Shown here: one piece after another, positions 52,595 through 60,669 of the stretch | How positions within the stretch are numbered: position 1 is the stretch's first letter | Layout: every line of letters starts with the position of its first letter | From: Peptoniphilus stercorisuis | Lineage (GTDB): Bacteria > Bacillota > Clostridia > Tissierellales > Peptoniphilaceae | Assembly: GCF_017874395.1 (NCBI RefSeq) | Contig: NZ_JAGGLJ010000006.1 | Span: 1-64,000 of the forward strand | Direction: 5' to 3' | Length of the DNA stretch: 64,000 nt | Translations under genes and position numbers: made by a program | The notes under the pieces: model-generated | Told to the model about the DNA's origin: nothing | What the model saw: the letters and a program-made list of their open reading frames with translations, nothing else | The model's database searches: none

Positions 52595-54760
52595 TATTTT
52601 TCCCTTTCCTGTGCAATTAAAATAACTTTACTAATAATTGAATCAATTAAATCATAATTACGTTCTAAATTAGAATCATTCATATAATCAATAATCATAT
52701 CCTCTAACTCTAAAATCATTTTATTTTTAACATCCTCATTATCTATCCAATCAACCTTCTTTAACCTTTTAATAATACTATTAGACTCCAATGCCAAAAG
52801 ACCAAGATCAGTTTTTTTTACTATTAACTATATCCTCATCATCATAAAGCTTTAAAAGCTCGCCATAATAAGCCTGAGCTGAAAAATTATTTTTAATATT
52901 AATAGGATATCCAACAACATCCTTTTCATTATGAAAATCTTCCGCATACTCATACATCTTCTTTAAATATTCAGCCTCAGTAATTCTTTTGTCCTTATAT
53001 TCATTTAGAGTTTTTTCTATCATCTCAGAAAACTTTTCATAATACATAGGATTAAAATTATAATTAGAATTAATAGACTGTGAAAGCCTACTTCTAATAG
53101 CATCAGCTTGAGAAGCCTTATTTCCAAGCCTTGCAAGTTCAGACTTAAACTCCTTATCATTTAAAATATTAATACTATGAGTTATCCTAGAAGTACTAGA
53201 AGAAGAAACATTTCTATCAATTAAATTTTGCATATCATCATTAAGACTACTAATATCAACTATATCTTGATACCTAGACTTAACAGACTTTTCAAGCTCC
53301 TCAAAAAATTTCAAATCTTTTTTAATACTTAAAATCTCTTTTTCATTCTCAATATAAACAGAATCCAAAGCCTCAATAAACTTAATATTTCTTCTTAAAT
53401 TTCTCATATTTTCATAAAACTTATTTCTTAACTTATCATCATAAAGAAAATTACTACAAGCATTAAAATAATCTTCATTACTTTTCTCATCAATATTAAT
53501 AAACATATCCAAAAGCACCGAATGAGATTGTCTAAGCTCAGACATAGCCATCTTTGAATCCCTTAAAGTATCCTCTAAATCCTTAGGATCAAAATTTTCA
53601 AGACCTGCACCAGAATACATGTTCATAGCAGAATCAAGCTCACTTAAAAGACCTCTAAAATCTATAATAATTCCCCTGTCTTTCCCATCTTGAAGCCTAT
53701 TTACCCTTGCAATAGCTTGTAAAAGATTATGTTCCTTTAAAGGTTTATCAATATATAAAATCTGAGCAGAAGGAGCATCAAAACCAGTAAGAAGTTTATC
53801 AACAACAATTAAAATATCAATATCGCCATGTATAAACTCATCCTTAATCCTTCTTTCATAAGTTTCCTTATCACCATAATCAGCCATCATTTTCTTCCAA
53901 AATCTTACAACCTCATCACTAGACTCCTCATCAATATCATCAAAGCCCTCACGCATATCAGGAGCAGAAATCAAAAGCTTAACATTTAAATCTTCAAACC
54001 TTTCAAAATACTTTAAATACCTAATACTATCAACCTTACTATTAGTAGCAAACATAGCATTAAAAGGAGTATCTCCTAAATTTTCCTTATAATGCTCATT
54101 AATCCTAAAAGCAATCAAATAAATTCTCTGATCAGAAGAAGCAATCTTACTAAACCTGCTCCACTTTTTCATCACATCTTGCTTTTGAGAATCATTTAAC
54201 TTTCTAGTAATAATATCTAAAGTATTATCAATATTTCTTTGATTAACCTCTTGATCCACCATAAAACCCTCATAATACAAAGGAAGAATAGTCCCATCAG
54301 CAACAGCCTTAGAAATAGTATAAGTATGAATCAAATCCCCGAATTTTATCATAGTATTTTTTTCATCCTTCATCAAAGGCGTACCAGTAAAACCAAGATA
54401 ACAAGCATTAGGAAAAACTTTTTTCATCTTTGTATGAAAACTTCCATACTGAGTCCTATGAGACTCATCAACAAGAATAAAAACATCCTTAGACAACACT
54501 GGCTCAATATTATCAACAGCAGTCTTAAACTTATTTACAATAGTAGTAACAATATCTGCCCCATCATTATTAATAAGACTTACAAGATTATTTCCACTAA
54601 TAGCCTTACTTGCCCTTAAATCAGTATCATTAAAAGTCTTGTGTATTTGATCATCAAGATCAACCCTATCAGTAACAATTACAACCTTAGGCTTATCCTT
54701 CTTATACCTATAAAAAATATACCTACAAAGCATAACCATAGTAAGACTCTTACCACTACC
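52594..54760 (-). pseudogene. hsdR: Type I restriction endonuclease HsdR, 5'-truncated and frameshifted
   Basis: The remaining sequence covers the SF2 translocase and C-terminal parts of HsdR: GSGKSLTMVMLCRYIF (second half of Walker A, from 54760), IVTDRVDLDDQIH, the DEAH-type box ILVDESHRTQYG, GFTGTPL and QAIARVNRLQDGK. Everything before Walker A, including the nuclease domain, is missing. An in-frame TAG (54761-54763) and unrelated DNA precede GSG. Near the 3' end the frame stops at 52808, just after a run of eight A (52812-52819 as T). Dropping one base there joins it to a second frame (KKTDLGLLALESN... to 52594) that resembles the normal HsdR C-terminus. No hsdM or hsdS is present. Confidence 0.88.
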
Positions 54761-54784
54761 CTATCGTGTCAAGCGAATGATACA

Positions 54785-54814
54785 ATAAAACACCCAATTT
54801 TCATTGGGTGTTCT
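54785..54814 (-). terminator. Intrinsic terminator after rnlB
   Basis: ACACCCAAT/ATTGGGTGT (54790-54798 with 54803-54811), followed leftward by TTTTATTG. It ends the toxin-antitoxin transcript just before the hsdR junction. Confidence 0.88.
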
Positions 54815-54828
54815 CATTAATCTAACTA

Positions 54829-55191
54829 TCAATTAAAAGAATATAAGCAATCATTTATCTTCTTTTTTTGTGGAATTGTTAAAATTGAATTGTTTAGTTT
54901 ACTTGGATTGTCTCTTATTATACTATTTGCAATTTCTAATACATCTCTATCTACATCGATATATCTGTATTCGTTTAAATCTAGGTATCCTTTTTCGTTT
55001 ACTTTACTTTCAATAAATCTATATTCATTTATACCAGATACTAGAGCCGTATCAATTAATATAATCTCGCCTTCTAAAGAGGATAAATTAATTGATTTTA
55101 AAACATCTGAAAGTTTTAACTCATAATCCAATAAAGTTATAATTTTTCTTAACCCAACCATATTTATATCATTAATTAGATAATTGCTCAT
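54829..55191 (-). CDS. rnlB: Putative RnlB-type antitoxin
   Basis: 120 residues, soluble, one domain. Size and position match RnlB (about 123 residues in E. coli), which follows rnlA and neutralises it. The central pattern EGEIILIDTALVSGINEYRF followed by a Gly-containing turn (NEKGYLDLNEYRY) resembles what I remember of the RnlB family (strand, D-x-L, x-S-G, N-x-x-RF). The assignment rests partly on its neighbour. AAAGGAGG precedes the ATG; 35 bases separate it from the toxin gene and a terminator follows. Alternative: an unrelated immunity protein for the upstream RNase. Confidence 0.62.
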   Translation of the reverse strand: MSNYLINDINMVGLRKIITLLDYELKLSDVLKSINLSSLEGEIILIDTALVSGINEYRFIESKVNEKGYLDLNEYRYIDVDRDVLEIANSIIRDNPSKLNNSILTIPQKKKINDCLYSFN

Positions 55192-55226
55192 TTAATGTAT
55201 CCTCCTTTCACTATAAATTTTTGATA

Positions 55227-56711
55227 CTAAAATAGTATATAATATTTATTTACAAGTTGCAAGCCTTCTAAAATTAAATCTCTAGCTACGTGCATTTCAG
55301 TAATTACAGGGGTATCAATAGAATCCTTTGACCAATGTGCATACGGATGTCGTATTTTATTATAATAATTATATAAGTCATCTAAAAAATCAATCTGTCT
55401 TGTACTAGCATTTACCTTAGTTGAATTATAATAGTATCTTGAATTTCCCTTATCTTTATTAAAATAAGCAAAATTATTTTTTCCTGTGCTTTTTACAGTA
55501 TTATTACCTAATTTGTCACTTAATATTCTATGTAAATAATAATCCATAGCCCTAAAAATGGGTGTAATTAGACATGTGTAGTCTGGCATATATCCTACTA
55601 ACATTGTATTAAATATTGCTGATAATATGTTATTATAATGCTTTATATCTTGAATTTCATCAGGAAAGTTTGGTAATAGATTCTTTAATTGATTTTCAAC
55701 CTCCTCTTTTTCCACTGTTAAAGCATGATAAGTATTTAAGGTTTCTATAACAGAGCTTTCCGTTGGCAATTTTTCAATTGCATAGGATATTATTTTTTGG
55801 AATAACACACTTTGTTTCCCTTGAACATATGATTTATTCCCTTTATAACAATTTATTACCACTTTATCTCTAATGTACGTAACTTCGATTCTATTTAAGT
55901 AATCTCTAATCTTTTCAATTTCCTTTTTTATTTCTCTTTCCTTATTATAATTTTTATTTTCTATTGATACTTCTTCTATGATGTTTATCCAATCTTCTTG
56001 AGTAAGGCCAATAAAATATATAGAACCATCGTTGTAGGCCTTATAACCCTGAGATAGCAAGGATCTTTTGGCTAAATCATCAGCTTCTTCATTATAGATT
56101 ATTCCAGTATGTGCCTTAGTGTGTATAAAATTAATTTTTATTAATTTAGATTTTTCATCAATAAATTTGCTATATTCTTTTGTAATTCTTTTGTTTGCTT
56201 TCCACTCTTTTTTTGCCCATTTTTCAATTCCTTCATAATCATAATAAATCGTAATTTCTTTTTTATTGTTTTCAATCGTCCACAAGATTGATTCTATAAC
56301 GCCACTTATTTCACCTGCTACATTTCTAGAATCCATGTACTCTTCATTTACATATGCTTTAAATAATTTTTGTTTGTGTCCTTTAATAAATAAAATAGCA
56401 CCAAATCCATATTTTTCTTTTCCATCCGCATCGGGAGAATAGCTTCCATCAACAAACGCAATTACCTCACCATCGTTAAGATTTTCTATCCTTTTTTCTA
56501 TTTCTTCATTGATATCATAATCTTTTTCATCTGTGTTTGATTCTATTCTATCCCCTTGACTTGTAATATACCTTTCAGCCTCTTCAAGTGTAGGAAACGA
56601 TTTATATTCAGCCCCTGAAAAGCCTTTAACTTGTTCTTCTGCTTGACTCCAAGTTTGATAAATACCTGGAATTTTACCTGCCTTAACAGCATAGAATTTG
56701 CGTTTAGCCAT
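55227..56711 (-). CDS. rnlA: Viroplasmin-RNase HI-RnlA (HEPN) fusion, putative toxin
   Basis: 494 residues with three modules. Residues 3-48: caulimovirus viroplasmin domain (KFYAVKAGKIPGIYQTW), the RNA/DNA-hybrid binding head of eukaryote-like RNase HI. Residues about 82-220: RNase HI with its catalytic acids Asp88 (AFVDGSYS), Glu134 (AGEISG), Asp158 (YYDYEG) and Asp211 (HTKAHTG, NEEADDLA). Residues about 250-494: a C-terminal region not found in RNase HI, ending in a HEPN-type RNase motif, Arg454-HPYA-His459. About 64 residues before the Arg is RAMDYYLHRIL, where E. coli RnlA is expected to have its catalytic Glu (here Asp390). Followed by a gene of RnlB size. E. coli RnlA is a HEPN mRNA endonuclease toxin of phage defence, whose activity is stimulated by RNase HI. 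Confidence 0.72.
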   Translation of the reverse strand: MAKRKFYAVKAGKIPGIYQTWSQAEEQVKGFSGAEYKSFPTLEEAERYITSQGDRIESNTDEKDYDINEEIEKRIENLNDGEVIAFVDGSYSPDADGKEKYGFGAILFIKGHKQKLFKAYVNEEYMDSRNVAGEISGVIESILWTIENNKKEITIYYDYEGIEKWAKKEWKANKRITKEYSKFIDEKSKLIKINFIHTKAHTGIIYNEEADDLAKRSLLSQGYKAYNDGSIYFIGLTQEDWINIIEEVSIENKNYNKEREIKKEIEKIRDYLNRIEVTYIRDKVVINCYKGNKSYVQGKQSVLFQKIISYAIEKLPTESSVIETLNTYHALTVEKEEVENQLKNLLPNFPDEIQDIKHYNNILSAIFNTMLVGYMPDYTCLITPIFRAMDYYLHRILSDKLGNNTVKSTGKNNFAYFNKDKGNSRYYYNSTKVNASTRQIDFLDDLYNYYNKIRHPYAHWSKDSIDTPVITEMHVARDLILEGLQLVNKYYILF

Positions 56712-56851
56712 ATAGTATCTACCCCCTATTTTAATAAGTCAAATCCTCTACATCTTCTAATTATTAATTTCATTGTTCTTTAATATTTTTGATATCTTTA
56801 TAAATGCTTTTATTTTAACATTTTATCTTTTCTTACTTACTATATGATTCT

Positions 56852-56860
56852 ATTATAACA
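56852..56860 (-). promoter_or_regulatory. Extended -10 promoter of rnlAB
   Basis: Minus strand TG-T-TATAAT (TG 56859-56860, TATAAT 56852-56857). No good -35 at the right distance; a TTGAAA upstream has a 21-base spacer. Confidence 0.45.
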
Positions 56861-56945
56861 TATTTTAACATTTGTAGCTTTCAATATATTCTGAATGCTT
56901 TTATTCCTAAACCTATATAAGCTAAATTCTTATAAAGAATATAAT

Positions 56946-56978
56946 AAAAGGAGACCACGACTAATTGATCTCCTTCTA
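56946..56978 (-). terminator. Intrinsic terminator after the recombinase fragment
   Basis: AAGGAGA/TCTCCTT (56948-56954 with 56969-56975), followed leftward by TTTTATT. It insulates rnlAB from upstream transcription. Confidence 0.75.
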
Positions 56979-56983
56979 TTGTA

Positions 56984-58021
56984 CTAACAATATTCTATTT
57001 TTTCTATACCTTTACCAGAAATGTATATTGTCTTAATATATTTAGCTACTACATCTTCAGTAAGACTTTCTATAGTTCCACTTTCTTTCAGTTCCTTATC
57101 AATAACTTTTATACGTTTATTATTCTCTTCAGCGGATTCTTCTAATTGATCTTTTAAGCCTATAAAAGCTTCTCTTGAAATCTTACCAAACTTATAATTT
57201 TCAAATTCTATTCTTTTCTTCTTTAAAAGTTCATCATTCTTATCATAGAGTTTTTTCTGTTCCTTTAGGAGTCTTTCTTTTTCTGCCTTATCTGTGTGAA
57301 ACCTATCTTTAAGAATTTTAAAGACATCTGATTCAAGCTCCTTATAATGAGGCAACTTTTCTTCTTGGTCTAGTATCCTACAATAATAACAGTAAAGATT
57401 TATACCTATTAATTCTTTCCCATTGGAACTTTTAAGAAATCTTATTTTATAACCGCACTTGTTGCATCTTACAAAGGGAGCAATAGGACTGTTTTTATAT
57501 TTGCTTTTTCCACCATAGAATTTATTTTTATGCCTTGATTTTAGTAGTTCACTTACCCTATCAAAGCTTTCTTTGCTTATAATGACTTCATGATTATTGT
57601 AAATCTTTTCCCATTCTTCCTTAGGATGATAAGTAACACTACCACCATCAAGCTTGCTTTTACTTGTCTTATTAAAGACGAATGTTCCAGTATACACTTC
57701 ATTCTTTAAAATCCTTCTAACCATACTATGAGACCATATTGTTTGTTCTACATTAGAAAACCACCTGTTAGAATATGAATCATAGCCTTTAATCTGCTTT
57801 CTTCTTGCTCTAGCAGTAATAACACTTTCATCATTAAGGATTTTCGCAGTTTCATTTAGAGTATATCCTTCAAGGATAAGTTGAAATATATATCTGACAT
57901 TATCTGAAACCGCTTCATCAATGATAAGCTTGTACTTATTTTTAGGATCTTTCAGATATCCATATGGTGGTGTTCCGGTGGTATATTTCCCTTGCTTTCT
58001 AGCTGTGTAAAGAGCATTCAT
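56984..58021 (-). pseudogene. Large serine recombinase, N-terminal catalytic domain missing
   Basis: 345 residues of a recombinase normally over 500. Present: the Recombinase domain (TARKQGKYTTGTPPYGYLKDP, LNETAKILNDESV, VRRILKNEVYTGTFVFNKT), the zinc-ribbon domain with CNKCGY and CYYC, and the C-terminal coiled coil. Absent: the resolvase-like N-terminal domain with the catalytic serine. The frame opens at an ATG overlapping the truncated istB stop (ATGA), so the missing part was replaced by IS21 DNA. It cannot catalyse strand exchange. It was probably the integrase of the element that invaded hsdR. Confidence 0.87.
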
Positions 58022-58557
58022 TCCTTGTCAAATGATATATAACCGAGTTCATCTGCTATTATCAAGTCGTATTTCTCGAATTTCTTCTCAAGGGTGTATA
58101 GTTTCTTTTCACTCCTTGTCTCCTTGAGTTCATTTATCAATGAGGCCACTGTTGAAAAGTAGACCTTGTATCCCTTGTTGCAGGCTTCTATTCCTAGACC
58201 TATTGAAATATGCGTCTTCCCTGTTCCAGGGTTTCCTGCCAATATTATGTTCCTACCTTCTTCTATGAAGTTTAAGGTTTTCAGTTCTTTTATCTTTTGC
58301 CTGCCATCTTCAGGTAAGTACTCTACCCTCAATTCGTCCATATGCTTTTTGTAGGGGAACCTGGCATTTTTGATTCTATTCTTTCTGCCGTTTTCTTTCC
58401 TCATATCATAGGCTTCTGAAAATATGTCTAGCAAAAAGTCCTCATATGACTGGTCTTGGCGGTATGCTTCCTCTATCTTTTGTTTCAACCCTTGATTTAT
58501 ACCAGGAATCTTTAATTCTGATACATATCCCTTTATTTCCTGCAATGTCTCTTTCAA
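58018..58557 (-). pseudogene. istB: IS21 helper ATPase IstB, C-terminally truncated
   Basis: 179 residues compared with about 250 for intact IstB. The N-terminal helical domain and the DnaC/DnaA-like AAA+ core are present up to Walker B: Walker A ILAGNPGTGKTHISIGLG (about 106-123) and DLIIADELGYISFDKE at the very end. Sensor motifs and the rest of the AAA+ domain are lost at the junction with the serine recombinase (58018-58021). It overlaps the istA stop by 4 bases. Confidence 0.88.
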
Positions 58558-59681
58558 TTTTCATACCTCCCCATTGATTCAAGATTAAAAAGATTGTTTA
58601 ATTCTTGTATTTGCTTTGTGGATGATTCGAAGATCTCTACATCTTCACGCTTTATCCTTAAATCTTCTCCGGGGAGCTTGTAGACTATGTTTTTTATGTT
58701 ATCTGTGGTTACCAGGCTTTCCTTTATGGTCTTGAGTTCCTTAATGGCAGATAGCACTGTAGTTGTGTCTTTTTCTTTTATTAGCTCTAAAAGCTCTATG
58801 AAATCCCTTGGATTATTGGTATAATATCTTTGATATGTTTCTTGAAGCTCTGGACTTAGCTGGTGTCTGCCAACACTGGAATGCAATGCTCCGGGCTTCT
58901 TTTTTAATGTATGGATAAAATGATTGATATCAATTATCCATTTATGGTTTTGAAAGCTTCTTATGTGCTCCGCTGTTTTTGACTCCTTGTAGTAGATCTT
59001 GATCTCTTCAGGGTATATTTTCACCTTTACAAATTTACCTACAAGGTAATTGGTAACTGAGTATTTATTCTGGTCAATGTTTATGACACTGTACTTATTA
59101 ACTCTTGACTCTGTTCTCCTTTTGGCAGTGGTCATAAGTCCCATTTTGAATGTTAGCATCTTTCCACCGATAGTTAATTTAACTTCACCCCAGTCAAACT
59201 CCATGGTTTCTCCCAATTGATACTCCTGTCTTACGTAGGCCTCCTTGGTATTATGGTTGTCTCGGATGTAGTTACAGACGGTTGTATATCCAATGTCATA
59301 GCCTTTTTCAAGAAGCTTTTCATGTATGTCGGTGTTTTTTATCAACTGCTTATGTCTTCCTAGGGCCCGATTATTTTCATTGCTTAGGAGCATGCTTTTA
59401 ATTTCTTCAATTATGTCTTCTGTCAGCTTAAGCTTTGTTCTGCTACTGGTATCATATTTTGGCTTGGATGCAATTTCTTCTATCAGAAGGATGATTTGCT
59501 CCCTGTGTTTTTCCTCATTATGGCCTAATTGATCCAACTCCTTAAACTTGGCATTCACTTCACCTATGTATTTTCTTACAGTTGTGCGCGAAATTTTCAA
59601 GTCATCACTGATTTTTCTCTGTGAGTCACCATCTCTAAAATGTCTCATTAGAATTTCTGCTTTCTGGTCCAATCTAATCAA
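58554..59681 (-). pseudogene. istA: IS21 transposase IstA with internal deletion of the catalytic core
   Basis: 375 residues compared with roughly 500 in the family. The N-terminal helix-turn-helix (GDSQRKISDDLKISRTTVRKY), the region before the integrase core and the first catalytic Asp (EFDWGEV, Asp163) are normal. At residue ~187, after FKMGLMTTAK, the sequence passes directly to RRTESRVNKYSVINID, which belongs far downstream in IstA. The segment carrying the second Asp (YDN) and the Glu is therefore gone, in frame. The C-terminal part is intact. The TTG start at 59681 sits close to GGAGG; a TTG three codons later is equally possible. Confidence 0.83.
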
Positions 59682-59769
59682 CCTCCATCCCCCCTAAAGT
59701 TCTCTTTAAAGGGTATTATATTTTATTGGTGGACCAGTTTTCAATTAATATGGTGGTACAAGTTTTAAG

Positions 59770-59838
59770 TTAACACAAACATGGGCTGATTTCCATTAAA
59801 TCATCATAGGAAAAAAAGGAATCTTGTCGTATAATCAT
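59770..59838 (-). pseudogene. 5' remnant of a second transposase gene, interrupted by IS21
   Basis: AAGGAGG and an ATG at 59838 open a short frame reading MIIRQDSFFSYDDLMEISP. It then runs into the IS21 end (CLC-stop). The sequence looks like the first 19 residues of an IS1182-like DDE transposase. The IS21 end begins right where homology would be lost, so IS21 probably inserted here. Family assignment is from memory of such N-termini and is tentative. Confidence 0.45.
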
Positions 59839-59978
59839 ATTAGGGTTTCCTCCTTAATGTGAACATATAGTGATTCGTCTTACTATATATATTCGACATT
59901 TTGGGGTGAAATCCTTTTTGCTGGCCAAAAAAAGTTAGTTATTTCAACAATTTTAAATTATGCAATTAACTCAAATAA
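59839..59978. other. Intergenic region upstream of the transposase remnant
   Basis: About 140 bases with the ribosome binding site of the transposase remnant and a slightly higher-GC patch (GGCCAGCAAAAAGGATTT on the minus strand, about 59905-59930) that could be the end of the older insertion sequence. No matching inverted copy is visible in the window. Confidence 0.3.
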
Positions 59979-60015
59979 AAAATGCTTGCTAGACTGAGTC
60001 TAGCAAGCATTTTTC
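59979..60015 (-). terminator. Intrinsic terminator of the adhesin-sortase operon
   Basis: AATGCTTGCTAGAC/GTCTAGCAAGCATT (59981-59994 with 59998-60011), a 14-bp stem with a 3-base loop and T-rich leftward flank. Confidence 0.92.
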
Positions 60016-60021
60016 CTTGTT

Positions 60022-60669
60022 TTACTCTTGAATTTTTTTGCCTCTTATGGTCAAGCGATCTTCACTTCCCACAGTACCGTCATAGGTGCATGTAAACAAT
60101 GTCAAATCCCATTCCCCGCTTTCCATACCTTCAATATCTACATCCTTAATTATCTCTATTTTATCTACAATATAGTGAAACTGATTTCCATCTATATCCG
60201 TAAAGATTAGCTCTTCTCCTGGTGATATTTTAGCTAAGCCTCCAAAATGGCTCCTATAGTTATGGCCTGCAATAATTATATCATCTGTATAAACTGATCC
60301 TTTATAGCGATTAGGAGAAATTTTTAATTTTGATGCACTCCAATCACTCATTATAGGCAAGGATAGTTCTAATTTCGGTACATTTATTACTCCTATATAT
60401 TGGTTTTCGTCGATGGTTTTTGTAGGCATTTCCATATTGGGATTTAGTATATAACTAGGTATAGTTTCTTCTTTTTTTATTTCTTCTAGTTCTATATTTT
60501 CTTCTTTTTCTGCTTCTACATAGTTCATCTGCTCCAATATTTTATTAGATATAGCACCAGCTTGTTGTTCTTGCCATAGGTTGTAGATTACTAGGCTAAT
60601 GGAGGCTCCTATAAGTAGAATCCCCATTGCCATAAGGATTTTTCCTTTACTAGTTTTTTTATTCATCAT
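60022..60669 (-). CDS. Sortase
   Basis: 215 residues from the ATG at 60669, which overlaps the adhesin tail (a GTG at 60693 is possible). One N-terminal membrane span (about 11-31, ILMAMGILLIGASISLVIY), a polar linker, then the sortase beta barrel: IGVINVPKLELSLPI, catalytic His in IIIAGHNYRSHFG, catalytic Cys in LTLFTCTYDG and Arg in DRLTIRG. It cleaves LPXTG-type signals between Thr and Gly and links the protein to the wall or to another pilin subunit. Encoded directly after an LPQTG protein, its probable substrate. I cannot assign the class securely (C- or D-like by length). Confidence 0.88.
   Translation of the reverse strand: MMNKKTSKGKILMAMGILLIGASISLVIYNLWQEQQAGAISNKILEQMNYVEAEKEENIELEEIKKEETIPSYILNPNMEMPTKTIDENQYIGVINVPKLELSLPIMSDWSASKLKISPNRYKGSVYTDDIIIAGHNYRSHFGGLAKISPGEELIFTDIDGNQFHYIVDKIEIIKDVDIEGMESGEWDLTLFTCTYDGTVGSEDRLTIRGKKIQE

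Larger units (their letters stand above)
56712..56983. other. Leader of rnlA and gap behind the recombinase fragment
   Basis: About 270 bases without a gene. It holds the rnlA promoter and a roughly 140-base leader, a duplicated ATGCTTTTATT (about 56805 and 56895) and the terminator of the recombinase fragment. I see no autoregulatory palindrome of note. Confidence 0.4.
58018..59777 (-). mobile_element. IS21-family insertion sequence, defective, one end lost
   Basis: Contains istA and istB in the usual overlapping order. The istA-side end is recognisable: on the minus strand TGTTAACTTAAAACTTGTACC is followed by AAACTGGTCCACC, i.e. two tandem ACTKGTMCACC-type terminal repeats (about 59729-59777). 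The opposite end is missing because the element joins recombinase sequence inside istB. Both genes are damaged, so it cannot move itself. Confidence 0.85.

Noticed and set aside
52594..52797. Separate 67-residue gene between hsdR and the metallopeptidase gene
   Set aside because: Only a TTG start without a convincing ribosome binding site; the frame extends upstream into hsdR across the poly(A)8 tract and its sequence looks like an HsdR C-terminus, so I treat it as part of the pseudogene.
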